From assembly GCF_012932965.1 (NCBI RefSeq), contig NZ_JABBXH010000007.1, forward strand, positions 93,242-157,241: DNA of 64,000 nucleotides, written 5' to 3'. The notes below the pieces were generated by a model that did no database searches, had not been told where the DNA came from, and was given only the letters and a program-made list of their open reading frames with translations. Every line of letters starts with the position of its first letter. Positions within the stretch are counted from its first letter, which is position 1. The stretch comes from Thalassotalea algicola. GTDB lineage: Bacteria; Pseudomonadota; Gammaproteobacteria; Enterobacterales; Alteromonadaceae. The position numbers and the translations under genes were made by a program. Shown one piece after another: positions 56,574-64,000 of the stretch.

Positions 56574-57317
56574 TTATTCTTTAAGGTGATATTTGCGTTT
56601 TATTTTATCAACTAAAACCTTTTGATTGACAAGAAATTGATTAAATTTTTTTATTATCTCGGGATATTGAATAGAAGAAAAATGGTAATGATATTCTTGG
56701 TGGTAAATGCCATCAGCTAAAATTATTTCCCCTTCCTTTCCTATTGCTCGCAAGTAATTGTTTATCACATTAAGATCTATGTTAGTTGCTAAAGAGTTTC
56801 CATCAATAACATGTCTAACAACAGCCAACGGCTTTGATTCTTCTATAAGGTGAACTTTTTTATCCGTAACTTCTTTAAGCCATAAGGTTGGAAAGAAACC
56901 TCGTACTGTTGAAATAGATGTGATGTCCCTTCTATTTAAACCAGCATTGCTTTTAAGCACATAGGTACCAGCCATGAGCTTTAACAAGGGTTCTGAAAAA
57001 GTTATTCCAAGTTTATTTGAGAAATCATTCCGCCACCTGAAATTATCAGGAAATTTAAAATCGATATTATGTTCTAAATACCATTTATCGAAACGCTTAA
57101 TTGGTAATGGGACAAATTTGAAAGGTAAATTATGATGGTCAAAAAACGCCTTTAATACATCATGAGCAAAACTTGGCCTGATAGGACCTTTGCTATCAAA
57201 GCTAAACAATGGGTAGTAATCTACATCTTCAACTCCTACCAAAAATACTTTTTTCTCTGCCAGAACAGCTTGAGAAAAAAAAATGGAAATTAAAAATATT
57301 GTTAGCTTCGGCGACAT
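56574..57317 (-). CDS. Periplasmic substrate-binding-type protein
   Basis: A 247-residue protein with signal peptide MSPKLTIFLISIFFSQAVLAEK and a two-lobe binding fold: VDYYPLFSFDSKGPIRPSFAHDVLKAFFDHHNLPFKFVPLPIKRF, then SEPLLKLMAGTYVLKSNAGLNRRDITSISTVRGFF. Divergent from the family-3 core in the second half. No permease genes adjacent. The ligand is unknown, and a sensory role is possible. Confidence 0.7.
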   Translation of the reverse strand: MSPKLTIFLISIFFSQAVLAEKKVFLVGVEDVDYYPLFSFDSKGPIRPSFAHDVLKAFFDHHNLPFKFVPLPIKRFDKWYLEHNIDFKFPDNFRWRNDFSNKLGITFSEPLLKLMAGTYVLKSNAGLNRRDITSISTVRGFFPTLWLKEVTDKKVHLIEESKPLAVVRHVIDGNSLATNIDLNVINNYLRAIGKEGEIILADGIYHQEYHYHFSSIQYPEIIKKFNQFLVNQKVLVDKIKRKYHLKE

Positions 57318-57379
57318 AAAACTTAATAACGATGTGAATATTATCAGTTTTATTGTAGCTGATAGAGTAAGATCTAGCG

Positions 57380-57420
57380 CAAAAAACCGTACTTAATAAT
57401 GAAAGTACGGTTTTTCTTTT
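57380..57420 (-). terminator. Terminator after DUF4097 gene
   Basis: AAAAACCGTACTT (57382-57394), loop AATAATGA, AAGTACGGTTTTT (57403-57415). In the minus direction it lies just after the DUF4097 stop; T runs occur on both sides. Confidence 0.9.
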
Positions 57421-57428
57421 GTGACATT

Positions 57429-58190
57429 TTATTTTGTAAGCACTTTTATACTGCCATTTACACTTTCTAGAGAAAGCTTGGTAGATGCATTGCCAACACT
57501 ACCTTTCATATATTTACCAGCGAATAGCTTTTTCTCAACCGACAAACCAAAATCACTTTTTATACTGCCATGCATAGTTTCCGCATCGACTTTAATATTC
57601 GCATCAACAGGTAGATAAACCTTTATGCTGCCATTAACAGTATCCACATCTATTTTATTTACAGAGTTAAGCTCAGAATAAGAAACAATAACGCTACCAT
57701 TTACAGAGTTAAGCTCACTGTTACCTGAAAGGTTATTGGCTTCAATGGAACCGTTAACTAAATCTACGTCTAGTTTGCCGCTCACTTCATCAAGAAGTAG
57801 CGAACCATTTACTAGATCAACTTCACTGTCGGCTACACTAACAGGTAATTTAACCTTATACGCCACACTGCCTGAACTGTGATTGTTCCCCCAGGTAGAA
57901 TCCTTATATTTCGTTTCTACCGTAACATCACTGCCTGATTGCTCCATTAAAACGGCAATTCGTTCCATATCATCAGCATTTTTTGCCGTTATCGTTGCAA
58001 TAACTTCGATTTCATTACCCGAAGCTTTCTCTATTTCAACGCGACCATTAATATTCTCTATCGAAAATGAAGCGCCACTTTCTACTATAAAACTTTTTTC
58101 AATGACTTTTGTTTCTTCAGCTTGTGTTGTAGTAGCAAAAAGTGAAGAAGCAACAATTAGGCTCGCTATATTTAAATTGAATTTTTCCAT
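57429..58190 (-). CDS. DUF4097 beta-strand repeat protein, exported
   Basis: A 253-residue protein with signal peptide MEKFNLNIASLIVASSLFATTTQA. The mature part repeats a strand-turn unit with VNGS: VDLVNGSLLL, VDLVNGSIEA, LNSVNGSVIV, VDTVNGSIKV, then AETMHGSIKS and LESVNGSIKV, about 20-28 residues apart. This is the repeat of DUF4097 adhesin-like beta-solenoids. Partner or surface role not shown. Confidence 0.85.
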   Translation of the reverse strand: MEKFNLNIASLIVASSLFATTTQAEETKVIEKSFIVESGASFSIENINGRVEIEKASGNEIEVIATITAKNADDMERIAVLMEQSGSDVTVETKYKDSTWGNNHSSGSVAYKVKLPVSVADSEVDLVNGSLLLDEVSGKLDVDLVNGSIEANNLSGNSELNSVNGSVIVSYSELNSVNKIDVDTVNGSIKVYLPVDANIKVDAETMHGSIKSDFGLSVEKKLFAGKYMKGSVGNASTKLSLESVNGSIKVLTK

Positions 58191-58280
58191 TTTATTGTCC
58201 CATTCATTTGTTATGATTTTAATGTGTTAAATAGGTAGACGTCATCAATAACTCAAAAGGTTTAAATTAAGGATGAAAAA

Positions 58281-59567
58281 ATGTTGAATGTGCAATTATT
58301 GCTAACAGGAAATGAGTTAATGTCTGGGGACATTGTCGATAGTAACTCTGCGATGATCGCACAAAACCTCGCAGAAATTGGGGTAGCAATTAAAAGAAAA
58401 GTTACTGTGTCTGACGAGTTTTCCGATCTCGTATCAGAAATCGAGCTAATGAGTCAGCAAGCAGACTTATTAATTATAAATGGTGGCTTAGGCCCAACAG
58501 TCGACGATTTAACGGCGGTTGCTTTAGCAGAAGTAGCTAAACTGGAAATTGTTCAACACCCTGAGGCCTTGGCTCATTTAACTGACTGGTGTGAAAAACG
58601 CAACTTTAAGTTAAACGAACCTAACTTAAAACAAACCATGCTACCAAATGGTTGTGAAGTAGTTCCCAATGCTATCGGCAGTGCAGTTGGTTTTAAACTT
58701 AACATCAATCAATGTGACGTATATTGCACGCCTGGCGTTCCTGTTGAGTTAAAACTTATGCTTGCAGAACAAATAATACCTTCAGTAGAAAGCCAGTTGC
58801 CAACTGTTAGCCATCACCATGTATCTCGCTATCAAGTATTTGGCATTGGTGAATCAAGCTTGCAAAAACTAGTCGATGAACAATTACCTGATTGGCCCGA
58901 AGATATTGAATTAGGCTTTAGAGCTTCAATGCCAATACTTGAACTGAAATTAACCTCTAAAACGGCTCTGGCAAAGCTAAACAAGGCTAAATGGTTAGAT
59001 AAGATTCGGGCACTTATTGGCGATCATATCGTTGGTGAAATTACCGATAAACCGAAATCTTTTGGTGAACATATTCAACATTTATTAAGAGCGCAAAATA
59101 AAAAAATTACATTTGCTGAATCATGTACTGGCGGAATGTTAGCAAGTGCCATGACACGAATTTCTGGCGCATCTGAGGTATTTGACGCAAGCTTCGTCAC
59201 ATACTCGAACCTAATGAAACAAAATATAGTGAATGTTTCTCCTCAAACGTTAGAAAAATATGGTGCAGTATCGAAAGAAACAGTCATTGAAATGGCGATG
59301 GGAGCACTTGATCGAACACAAGCAAATCTTGTTGTATCAGTATCAGGAGTTGCGGGTCCAACTGGAGGTAGTGACGAAAAACCAGTAGGTACCGTTTGGA
59401 TTGCTTGGGGAGAAAAGGAAAACCTCAATACTACTTGTTTGTATATACCTGGTAACCGCTACTATTTTCAGCATTATGTTACTGCAATAAGTCTAGATTT
59501 AGTCCGTAGAATGTTAATAAACAGTAATGAAATACCAAAATATTTGATAGAACGTCAAAAAGCTTAA
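58281..59567 (+). CDS. cinA: CinA family protein (NMN amidase with MoaB-like domain)
   Basis: A 428-residue two-domain protein. Residues 1-170 form the MogA/MoaB-like domain (LLTGNELMSGDIVDSNSAMIAQNLAEIG, INGGLGPTVDDLTA). A linker is followed by the PncC/CinA C-terminal domain from about 265: ITFAESCTGGMLASAMTRISGASEVFDASFVTYSN and GVAGPTGGSDEKPVGTVWIAWG. Known relatives deamidate nicotinamide mononucleotide in NAD recycling. E. coli has only the C-terminal domain as PncC. A good AAGGATG ribosome site precedes the ATG. Confidence 0.93.
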   Translation: MLNVQLLLTGNELMSGDIVDSNSAMIAQNLAEIGVAIKRKVTVSDEFSDLVSEIELMSQQADLLIINGGLGPTVDDLTAVALAEVAKLEIVQHPEALAHLTDWCEKRNFKLNEPNLKQTMLPNGCEVVPNAIGSAVGFKLNINQCDVYCTPGVPVELKLMLAEQIIPSVESQLPTVSHHHVSRYQVFGIGESSLQKLVDEQLPDWPEDIELGFRASMPILELKLTSKTALAKLNKAKWLDKIRALIGDHIVGEITDKPKSFGEHIQHLLRAQNKKITFAESCTGGMLASAMTRISGASEVFDASFVTYSNLMKQNIVNVSPQTLEKYGAVSKETVIEMAMGALDRTQANLVVSVSGVAGPTGGSDEKPVGTVWIAWGEKENLNTTCLYIPGNRYYFQHYVTAISLDLVRRMLINSNEIPKYLIERQKA

Positions 59568-59727
59568 TAAATACAACAAATAACTCGCTTAAAATTTGCG
59601 TGTTTTAACAAAAATTAATATATTCAAGGAAAGCAAACTTATACTTTTAACATCGTGAGCAATTTTTTGACTAAGATGTTCTGATAATCATCATTGATAA
59701 AGGTATGAATGTACATGGGGAAACGTT

Positions 59728-60054
59728 TTGATCGATAAAAACTATATTACGAGTGGACGTAACACTATTATCCACAAAATTAGAAAGATGGACTTGATTA
59801 TTCTTAACGGTCCTCATAAAACAGTAATTGTCAGTCATCGTGGAATTGGCGTCTATAATGGACCGATACCTCGCAAGAAGTCTGAAGCTAAAAAAGCGTA
59901 TCAAGAAGTAATTGATTTAGGCTCTATCGATGTCTTTGGCGAAGAGAAAAAATTACTCTTTGTTCAAGCGTTAGATAATAAAGAGTATAAAATCGATTAC
60001 ACCAAAGAAGAAACTCCAAATTTTATTAAAATACATCAAGACAATTATATATAA
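59728..60054 (+). CDS. Small protein of unknown function upstream of fapA-like gene
   Basis: A 108-residue soluble protein from a TTG at 59728 (GGGGA seven bases upstream): MIDKNYITSGRNTIIHKIRKMDLIILNGPHKTVIVSHRGIGVYN... and EKKLLFVQALDNKEYKIDYTKEE. No family recognised. A tiny frame of eight codons (59705-59731) ends across the TTG and could couple translation. It precedes the DUF342 gene by 40 bases in the same direction. Confidence 0.65.
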   Translation: MIDKNYITSGRNTIIHKIRKMDLIILNGPHKTVIVSHRGIGVYNGPIPRKKSEAKKAYQEVIDLGSIDVFGEEKKLLFVQALDNKEYKIDYTKEETPNFIKIHQDNYI

Positions 60055-60094
60055 ACAATTATCTGTATAGACATAGTAGTAATTAGGTATACAA

Positions 60095-61786
60095 ATGACC
60101 AAAGCAAGTTTATTAGCCAATGATAAGAATAATATAGACTTACTTTTAGAGCCTATAAAAGGTGGCGATTCGATCACTGATGCATCTATAGACCAGATGA
60201 TAAGTGAGTCTGAATATACCGATTTATTCGTAAACACTTCAAATATTAAAAATGCAGTAGCAGAGCTCAATAATGTACTTAAACCTCTACAAGCAGGTAA
60301 AACAGGGAAAGAAGTACGCTATGAGATTTTAATTAGAAAAGACGCAACCGTTAAAATTAATATCGACAAAGATGAAATGTCAGCTGAAGCTGAAATTACC
60401 ACTGCTATGGGTGGCGCTCATTTAAGTGCTAAGGCAATTCTAGATACCGCTAAAACCTATGGAGTCAAAAAAGGCTTCAGCAAGGATGACTTAATTAGAG
60501 TTGCTCATATGGCAGCTAAAGCGGAATCAGGTACTATTGTTAAGCATAAAATTGCACTAGGTAAAGAAGCAATTAATGGCCAAGACGCCAAAATCAAACC
60601 CTTAGTGCAAAGTGCTCAAGAGCGAATATTAAAGCCAAAAGAAAGAGAAGATGGTAGCGTAGATATGCGAGATCTAGGCGATATCATTTGTGTTAAAGAA
60701 GGCGACCCTTTAGCTAAAAAAATACCGTTAACTCCAGGCATAAAAGGATATACCGTCACCGCAACCCCTTTAACACCAGAACCTGGTGAAGATACTAGTT
60801 TAGTGCCGGGTGAAGGTACCACTATTAGTCCAAAGAATGAAAATGTACTAATTTCTACTAAGGTCGGCCTACCCAAAATAATTGACAACGGTATGGAAGT
60901 AGATGAGGTCTACAAGATAAAAAATGTAGACGTCAGCACAGGACATATTGACTTTCAAGGCAGTGTCATCATAGAGGGTGATGTCAGTGAAGGAATGAGA
61001 GTTGTTGCTAGTGGCGATATTACTATAGGCGGCTTTGTTGAGTCTGCACGCATAGAAGCTGGAGGCGACATCACCATTACTAGCGGTATCATAGGCAAGA
61101 AACAAGACGTTGAAGATATAAATTGTGACATTCGTGACTTTCAAATGAGCGCTGTAATAAAAGCAAAAGGAAATCTTTTTGCTAAATATTGTCAATACGC
61201 AGATATAACCTGTAGCGGCAATATCCGAATGGAAAATCAATTAATGCATAGCTTAATCGATGTGGGTGAGACACTATGGATTGGTTCCGAAGAAAGCGCG
61301 AATGGTAAATTAATTGGCGGATTAGTGAATGCATCTTCTTCTGTACATGCAGGCATAATAGGTGCAACTGCAGGTAGTAAAACATTAATAAACTTTGATA
61401 AACCAATAGAAGTATTTAGAAAGCAAATCGCAGAAATTGATGAAAGATTGGCCGTTGAAGATGAAAAGACGTCAGAACTGCAAGCGGCAAGTAACAAATT
61501 AAAAAAACTCCCTCCTGACCCAAAAACAAAAGCAATGCTGCAAAAAGTTGTTACGACTTACCAGTTCCATGCTAAACGAATGGGTGAGATACTAGCAGAG
61601 AAAGAATCGGTGGAGCTTAAGCAGCAAGAGTTCATGGCCTCTGTTTATGTTGAGGCAACTGAAAAATTCTACCAAAGTGTTGAAACTACGGTAGGAGACT
61701 TTCAGGAAAGGACTAAACGAGAATACCCACCAAGTAAAATGCGTTATAAAGAGCGCAAGATTATTATTGACCCCATTGTTAGTTAA
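60095..61786 (+). CDS. FapA family (DUF342) protein
   Basis: A 563-residue soluble protein: an N-terminal region with EVRYEILIRKDATVKINIDKDEMSAEAEITTAMGG, then the DUF342 core KEGDPLAKKIPLTPGIKGYTVTATPLTP and a long right-handed beta-helix (GHIDFQGSVIIEGDVSEGMRVVASGDITIGGFVESARIEAGGDITI...) and a C-terminal coiled coil. In Vibrio, FapA-like proteins bind IIA-Glc of the PTS. Whether that holds here is unknown. First codon ATG; it lies in a possible four-gene transcript. Confidence 0.88.
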   Translation: MTKASLLANDKNNIDLLLEPIKGGDSITDASIDQMISESEYTDLFVNTSNIKNAVAELNNVLKPLQAGKTGKEVRYEILIRKDATVKINIDKDEMSAEAEITTAMGGAHLSAKAILDTAKTYGVKKGFSKDDLIRVAHMAAKAESGTIVKHKIALGKEAINGQDAKIKPLVQSAQERILKPKEREDGSVDMRDLGDIICVKEGDPLAKKIPLTPGIKGYTVTATPLTPEPGEDTSLVPGEGTTISPKNENVLISTKVGLPKIIDNGMEVDEVYKIKNVDVSTGHIDFQGSVIIEGDVSEGMRVVASGDITIGGFVESARIEAGGDITITSGIIGKKQDVEDINCDIRDFQMSAVIKAKGNLFAKYCQYADITCSGNIRMENQLMHSLIDVGETLWIGSEESANGKLIGGLVNASSSVHAGIIGATAGSKTLINFDKPIEVFRKQIAEIDERLAVEDEKTSELQAASNKLKKLPPDPKTKAMLQKVVTTYQFHAKRMGEILAEKESVELKQQEFMASVYVEATEKFYQSVETTVGDFQERTKREYPPSKMRYKERKIIIDPIVS

Positions 61787-61801
61787 TTAAAAGGGTAAGA
61801 T

Positions 61802-62599
61802 TTGAAATCGAATATTTATATATTGGCAGGCCTGATAGCGGCTAGTGTAATTTCGACTCCAGTAAATGCTGAGCACTGTAATGTAAATTTTAACTACGGT
61901 GTAATTATAGATCCTAGCCATGTAAGAATTCTCAATCACGGTCAAACTTACGTGCAAATCACTAATAATGAGCAACTATTTATCGGCGGAAGAGAAATAG
62001 TTCTAAATGAGCAACAACAAACCATAATTAATTCTTATAGCCAAGGTATACGTGACCAAGTACCTCAAATTGTTTCAATTGCAATTGAGGGTGTTGAAAT
62101 AGGCTTAAAGGCTGTAAATAAAGTTATCGGTGGCCTTACTGGCGAAAATAGTGCTACGCATCGTAAGCTTCAAGAGAAGTTTGATGAAATGCAAATGCGA
62201 TTGCGTAAGAAGTTTAACCATAGTAACGAAAACTATTATATTGCTCCTCAAGATTTTGACGACTTTGATGAGATATTTGCTGGTGAATTCGAGCAAGAAA
62301 TTGAAGAAATAGTGTCAGAATCAATAGGTACAATCCTAATGGCCGTCGGAGAAGCTATGGCCAATAGAGATGAAGAAACAATAGAACAACGTGTAGACAC
62401 TTTTGATGACAGAATTGAAAGTATGGGTGAAGATTTAAAACTTGAGATTGGCACTAAAGCCCACCAATTGGAAGAACGAGCGCAGCAGTTCTGCCAAGCT
62501 TTATCTGATTTAGACCAAATAGAGACAGAAATTCAGATAACCATTCCGAAATTAGCAGATTACAACTTAATCTCTTCAGAACGGAAACTGCACGAGTAA
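61802..62599 (+). CDS. DUF2884 (YggN-like) periplasmic protein, copy 2
   Basis: A 265-residue exported protein from a TTG (61802) with AAGGG upstream: signal MKSNIYILAGLIAASVISTPVNA, then CNVNFNYGVIIDPSHVRILNHGQTYVQI, QIVSIAIEGVEIGLKAVNKVIGGLTGENSATH and a Glu-rich helical C-terminus. Same length and layout as the copy at 19205-20002. It starts 15 bases after the FapA gene. Confidence 0.8.
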   Translation: MKSNIYILAGLIAASVISTPVNAEHCNVNFNYGVIIDPSHVRILNHGQTYVQITNNEQLFIGGREIVLNEQQQTIINSYSQGIRDQVPQIVSIAIEGVEIGLKAVNKVIGGLTGENSATHRKLQEKFDEMQMRLRKKFNHSNENYYIAPQDFDDFDEIFAGEFEQEIEEIVSESIGTILMAVGEAMANRDEETIEQRVDTFDDRIESMGEDLKLEIGTKAHQLEERAQQFCQALSDLDQIETEIQITIPKLADYNLISSERKLHE

Positions 62600-62753
62600 A
62601 AGAGAAAGATGAAGCACATTTTTCTGTCTACATCAGATTACAGATTGTGATACTATTTAGTAAAATTAATATCCTTTCGTTAGCTTTTTTAGTTTAAATT
62701 AGTTTAATATTACGAAAGGCATCGTAAAAATATAACAAATTCAAGGGTTCCCA

Positions 62754-63158
62754 ATGAGTAGAAGAAGAAAGACAGAAGAAGGTAATGAAGCAGACGTAGA
62801 TATGACACCTATGCTAGATATTGTATTTATCCTACTCATATTCTTTATTGTTACCACATCATTCGTTAAAGAGCTTGGCTTAGAAGTGACTAAACCTAAG
62901 TCAAATAGCACACAATCTAACAACGATCCTTCTATTGTTGTTAGCATATCGGATACAGGAATTGTTAGCTTCAACGGTAAAAGAGTTGATATTGAGCGTT
63001 TACCTGCTCGTATTGAAAACTTTTTAGCTGCTAATATTACTTCTACGGCAATTATTCTTCCTTCTTCAGATACGCGCCACGAAGATGTTGTGCTAGTAAT
63101 TGATCAAATAAAACAATTTGATCAACTTACCATCGCTTTTGGTAAGAGTAAGTCTTAA
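62754..63158 (+). CDS. ExbD/TolR family biopolymer transport protein, orphan
   Basis: A 134-residue inner-membrane protein: cytoplasmic Arg-rich start, one membrane helix with the proton-path Asp (DVDMTPMLDIVFILLIFFIVTTSFVKELGLEV), and the periplasmic ExbD domain. AAGGG precedes the ATG. The partner ExbB/TolQ is not in the window, so it may work with an ExbB elsewhere, or this copy may have a special use. A terminator follows. Confidence 0.88.
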   Translation: MSRRRKTEEGNEADVDMTPMLDIVFILLIFFIVTTSFVKELGLEVTKPKSNSTQSNNDPSIVVSISDTGIVSFNGKRVDIERLPARIENFLAANITSTAIILPSSDTRHEDVVLVIDQIKQFDQLTIAFGKSKS

Positions 63159-63214
63159 TCAAGTACTTAGCTAAAATTCACGTATATAAATGTGAACCAT
63201 AATAGCTGTTTAAC

Positions 63215-63246
63215 GAAAGCCTATTCTTTTGAATAGGCTTTTTTAT
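63215..63246 (+). terminator. Terminator after exbD
   Basis: AAAGCCTATTC (63216-63226), loop TTTT, GAATAGGCTTT (63231-63241) followed by TTT. Clear intrinsic terminator. Confidence 0.92.
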
Positions 63247-63688
63247 TATTTAACCAGGTAAATAGCCTTACCTAACTTTCCTATTTGAAAGCCACTCTTA
63301 CGCTTACTAGATAAGCATGATAAAAACCAACGCCATTAAAAGCCCCAAGCAACCTTTATTTTTAAAATTAATTCACTACCCTTGTCGCCAGTATAAACTG
63401 CTTAACTAATCTCTAGGAGGCATTGCCTACCAATAATTAAATAGGTAATGAGTATAATGGCTTATCTATAGTCTCGCTCATATAAATCAAACGCGTTGGG
63501 AAATAGAGATTTAGGTGATAACTGGATATTTGAAAATAAATTGACAGTCGGTTTTTGCCGCTTAACAATCACGCGCTTGCGCTCTCATTATCTCATTATT
63601 CAAATGCAGCGACTAACTCGGATAACGACGGCACTAATATCGTGTCATTGGAGTATAGTATTGCATGGTGAGTATACGTTGAAATGCA

Positions 63689-63716
63689 AAAAGCCCGCTC
63701 AAATGAGCAGGCTTTT
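63689..63716 (-). terminator. Degenerate copy of the rRNA-operon terminator
   Basis: AAAAGCC-C-GCTCA with TGAGC-A-GGCTTTT: same stem as 63908-63935 but with a C-A mismatch. Possibly still weakly active. Confidence 0.5.
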
Positions 63717-63776
63717 CAATAACAGGTAACTTGCATGGCCCACGAATTCGCAGGGCTCATTCGACAAACGAGAACT

Positions 63777-63797
63777 AAGCCAAAGTATTGGCTTTTC
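63777..63797. terminator. Small hairpin
   Basis: AAGCCAA, loop AGTA, TTGGCTT followed by TTC on the plus strand. A weak terminator-like stem in the region before the rRNA operon end. Confidence 0.4.
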
Positions 63798-63906
63798 TTA
63801 ACAACGTATACTCTCTACTGACGTGAATGGACTCACTAATGTCGTGTTGCTAAAGATGGCAAGGAGCGTCCGAGAGTAAGACAATAATTACTTATGCGTA
63901 TAAAAC

Positions 63907-63936
63907 AAAAAGCCCGCTCAATAGAGCGGGCTTTTC
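63907..63936 (-). terminator. rRNA operon terminator
   Basis: AAAAGCCCGCTC (63908-63919), loop AATA, GAGCGGGCTTTT (63924-63935). On the minus strand it follows the 5S 3' end by about 10 bases and runs into TTTTTGTTTT. Confidence 0.9.
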
Positions 63937-63944
63937 AGTAATAG

Positions 63945-64000
63945 GTGCCTAGCAATGTCCTACTCTCACATGGGAACTCCCACACTACCATCGGCGCAGT
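63945..64000 (-). rRNA. rrf: 5S ribosomal RNA, 3' end (partial)
   Basis: The last 56 bases, read on the minus strand (GCGCCGATGGTAGTGTGGGA then GAGAGTAGG and GCTAGGCA), match the 3' part of gammaproteobacterial 5S rRNA. The gene continues past the window, so 23S and 16S are expected beyond the right edge. Confidence 0.92.

Larger units (their letters stand above)
63670..63813. repeat. 12-base inverted repeat
   Basis: GAGTATACGTTG (63670-63681) and CAACGTATACTC (63802-63813) are exact reverse complements, bracketing the decayed terminator copy and a second hairpin. No target-site duplication is visible. Confidence 0.55.
63247..63905. other. Intergenic region upstream of the rRNA-operon terminator
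   Basis: About 660 bases with no gene I can support; the frame at 63496-63729 lacks a ribosome site and runs through repeats. It holds the direct and inverted repeats, a degenerate terminator copy and a hairpin listed separately. Confidence 0.5.
63632..63965. repeat. Imperfect tandem duplication of the rRNA-operon distal region
   Basis: Two units line up in the same order. CACTAATATCGTGT (63632) matches CACTAATGTCGTGT (63834). The AAAAGCCCGCTC hairpin at 63689 matches the one at 63908. The sequence after the hairpin (CTTTTCAATAACAGGT... at 63712) matches CTTTTCAGTAATAGGT... (63931), which leads into the 5S 3' end. The left unit has mutated, including a mismatch in the hairpin stem. Confidence 0.65.

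Noticed and set aside
63496..63729. 77-codon plus-strand reading frame
   Set aside because: No ribosome-binding site. It runs through repeat sequence and the degenerate terminator, and no protein-like composition is seen.
1..64000. CRISPR arrays, insertion sequences, prophage genes, tRNA genes
   Set aside because: Looked for regular direct repeats, transposase or phage motifs and cloverleaf-like stretches with GTTCRA cores. None found that I could support.

Overview
The window is a contiguous, gene-dense, AT-rich chromosomal segment of a gammaproteobacterium. Gene content and order fit the Alteromonadales, most likely the Colwelliaceae (Thalassotalea or Colwellia type). I infer this from protein flavour and from gene neighbourhoods shared with Escherichia coli and Shewanella, not from a database search. 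I see no prophage, insertion sequence, CRISPR array or plasmid module, and no tRNA gene. The right edge runs into a ribosomal RNA operon on the minus strand; only the 3' end of its 5S gene is inside.

Layout. 1-6.1 kb (minus strand): rpsB-tsf, a terminator, then pyrH-frr-uppS-cdsA-dxr (dxr is cut by the left edge). 6.2-8 kb: a DsbA-like oxidoreductase and a GGDEF enzyme. 8-12.4 kb: map-glnD-dapD. 12.5-22.6 kb: truC with a possible yqcC remnant upstream, a DUF3549/DUF3301 pair, mmsA with a divergent LysR regulator, tapT, a DUF2884 protein, dgkA and a MATE exporter. 22.7-38.4 kb resembles the E. coli csrB-syd-queF-ppnN-xni and rlmM-ygdD-gcvA neighbourhoods, with extra genes between (M61 protease, second GGDEF enzyme, NAD isocitrate dehydrogenase, two DUF3192 proteins). 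38.7-48.5 kb is the kdsA-sirB1-sirB2-prmC-prfA-hemA // lolB-ispE-prs locus, with a DUF819 membrane protein inserted. 48.7-59.6 kb is mixed: chemotaxis receptor, iodotyrosine-deiodinase-like nitroreductase, acpH, RraB-like protein, RluA-family synthase, plant-type dihydrodipicolinate synthase, DUF4097 protein and cinA. 59.7-63.2 kb: a small protein, a FapA/DUF342 protein, a second DUF2884 protein and a lone ExbD. 63.2-64 kb: duplicated rRNA-operon distal sequence and the 5S 3' end.

The most notable non-coding feature is a CsrB-type regulatory RNA on the minus strand at about 23363-23694. It has 19 GGA motifs, many in small hairpin loops, a terminator, a promoter and an upstream GacA/UvrY-box-like palindrome, and it lies near syd and truC as csrB does in E. 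coli. Other points of note are a dapA product closely resembling plant enzymes, a nitroreductase with the complete Glu-Tyr-Lys halotyrosine-binding triad, a probable GcvA operator, and a decayed tandem copy of the rRNA-operon end.

Many genes are core functions: translation (rpsB, tsf, frr, prfA, prmC, map), isoprenoid and envelope synthesis (dxr, uppS, cdsA, ispE, kdsA, lolB, dgkA), nitrogen and lysine metabolism (glnD, dapD, dapA), tRNA/rRNA modification (truC, tapT, rlmM, queF) and cofactors (hemA, cinA). Several start codons are not ATG (cdsA, uppS, frr, glnD, prs, lolB, prmC and others); starts were chosen by ribosome-binding sites and family length.
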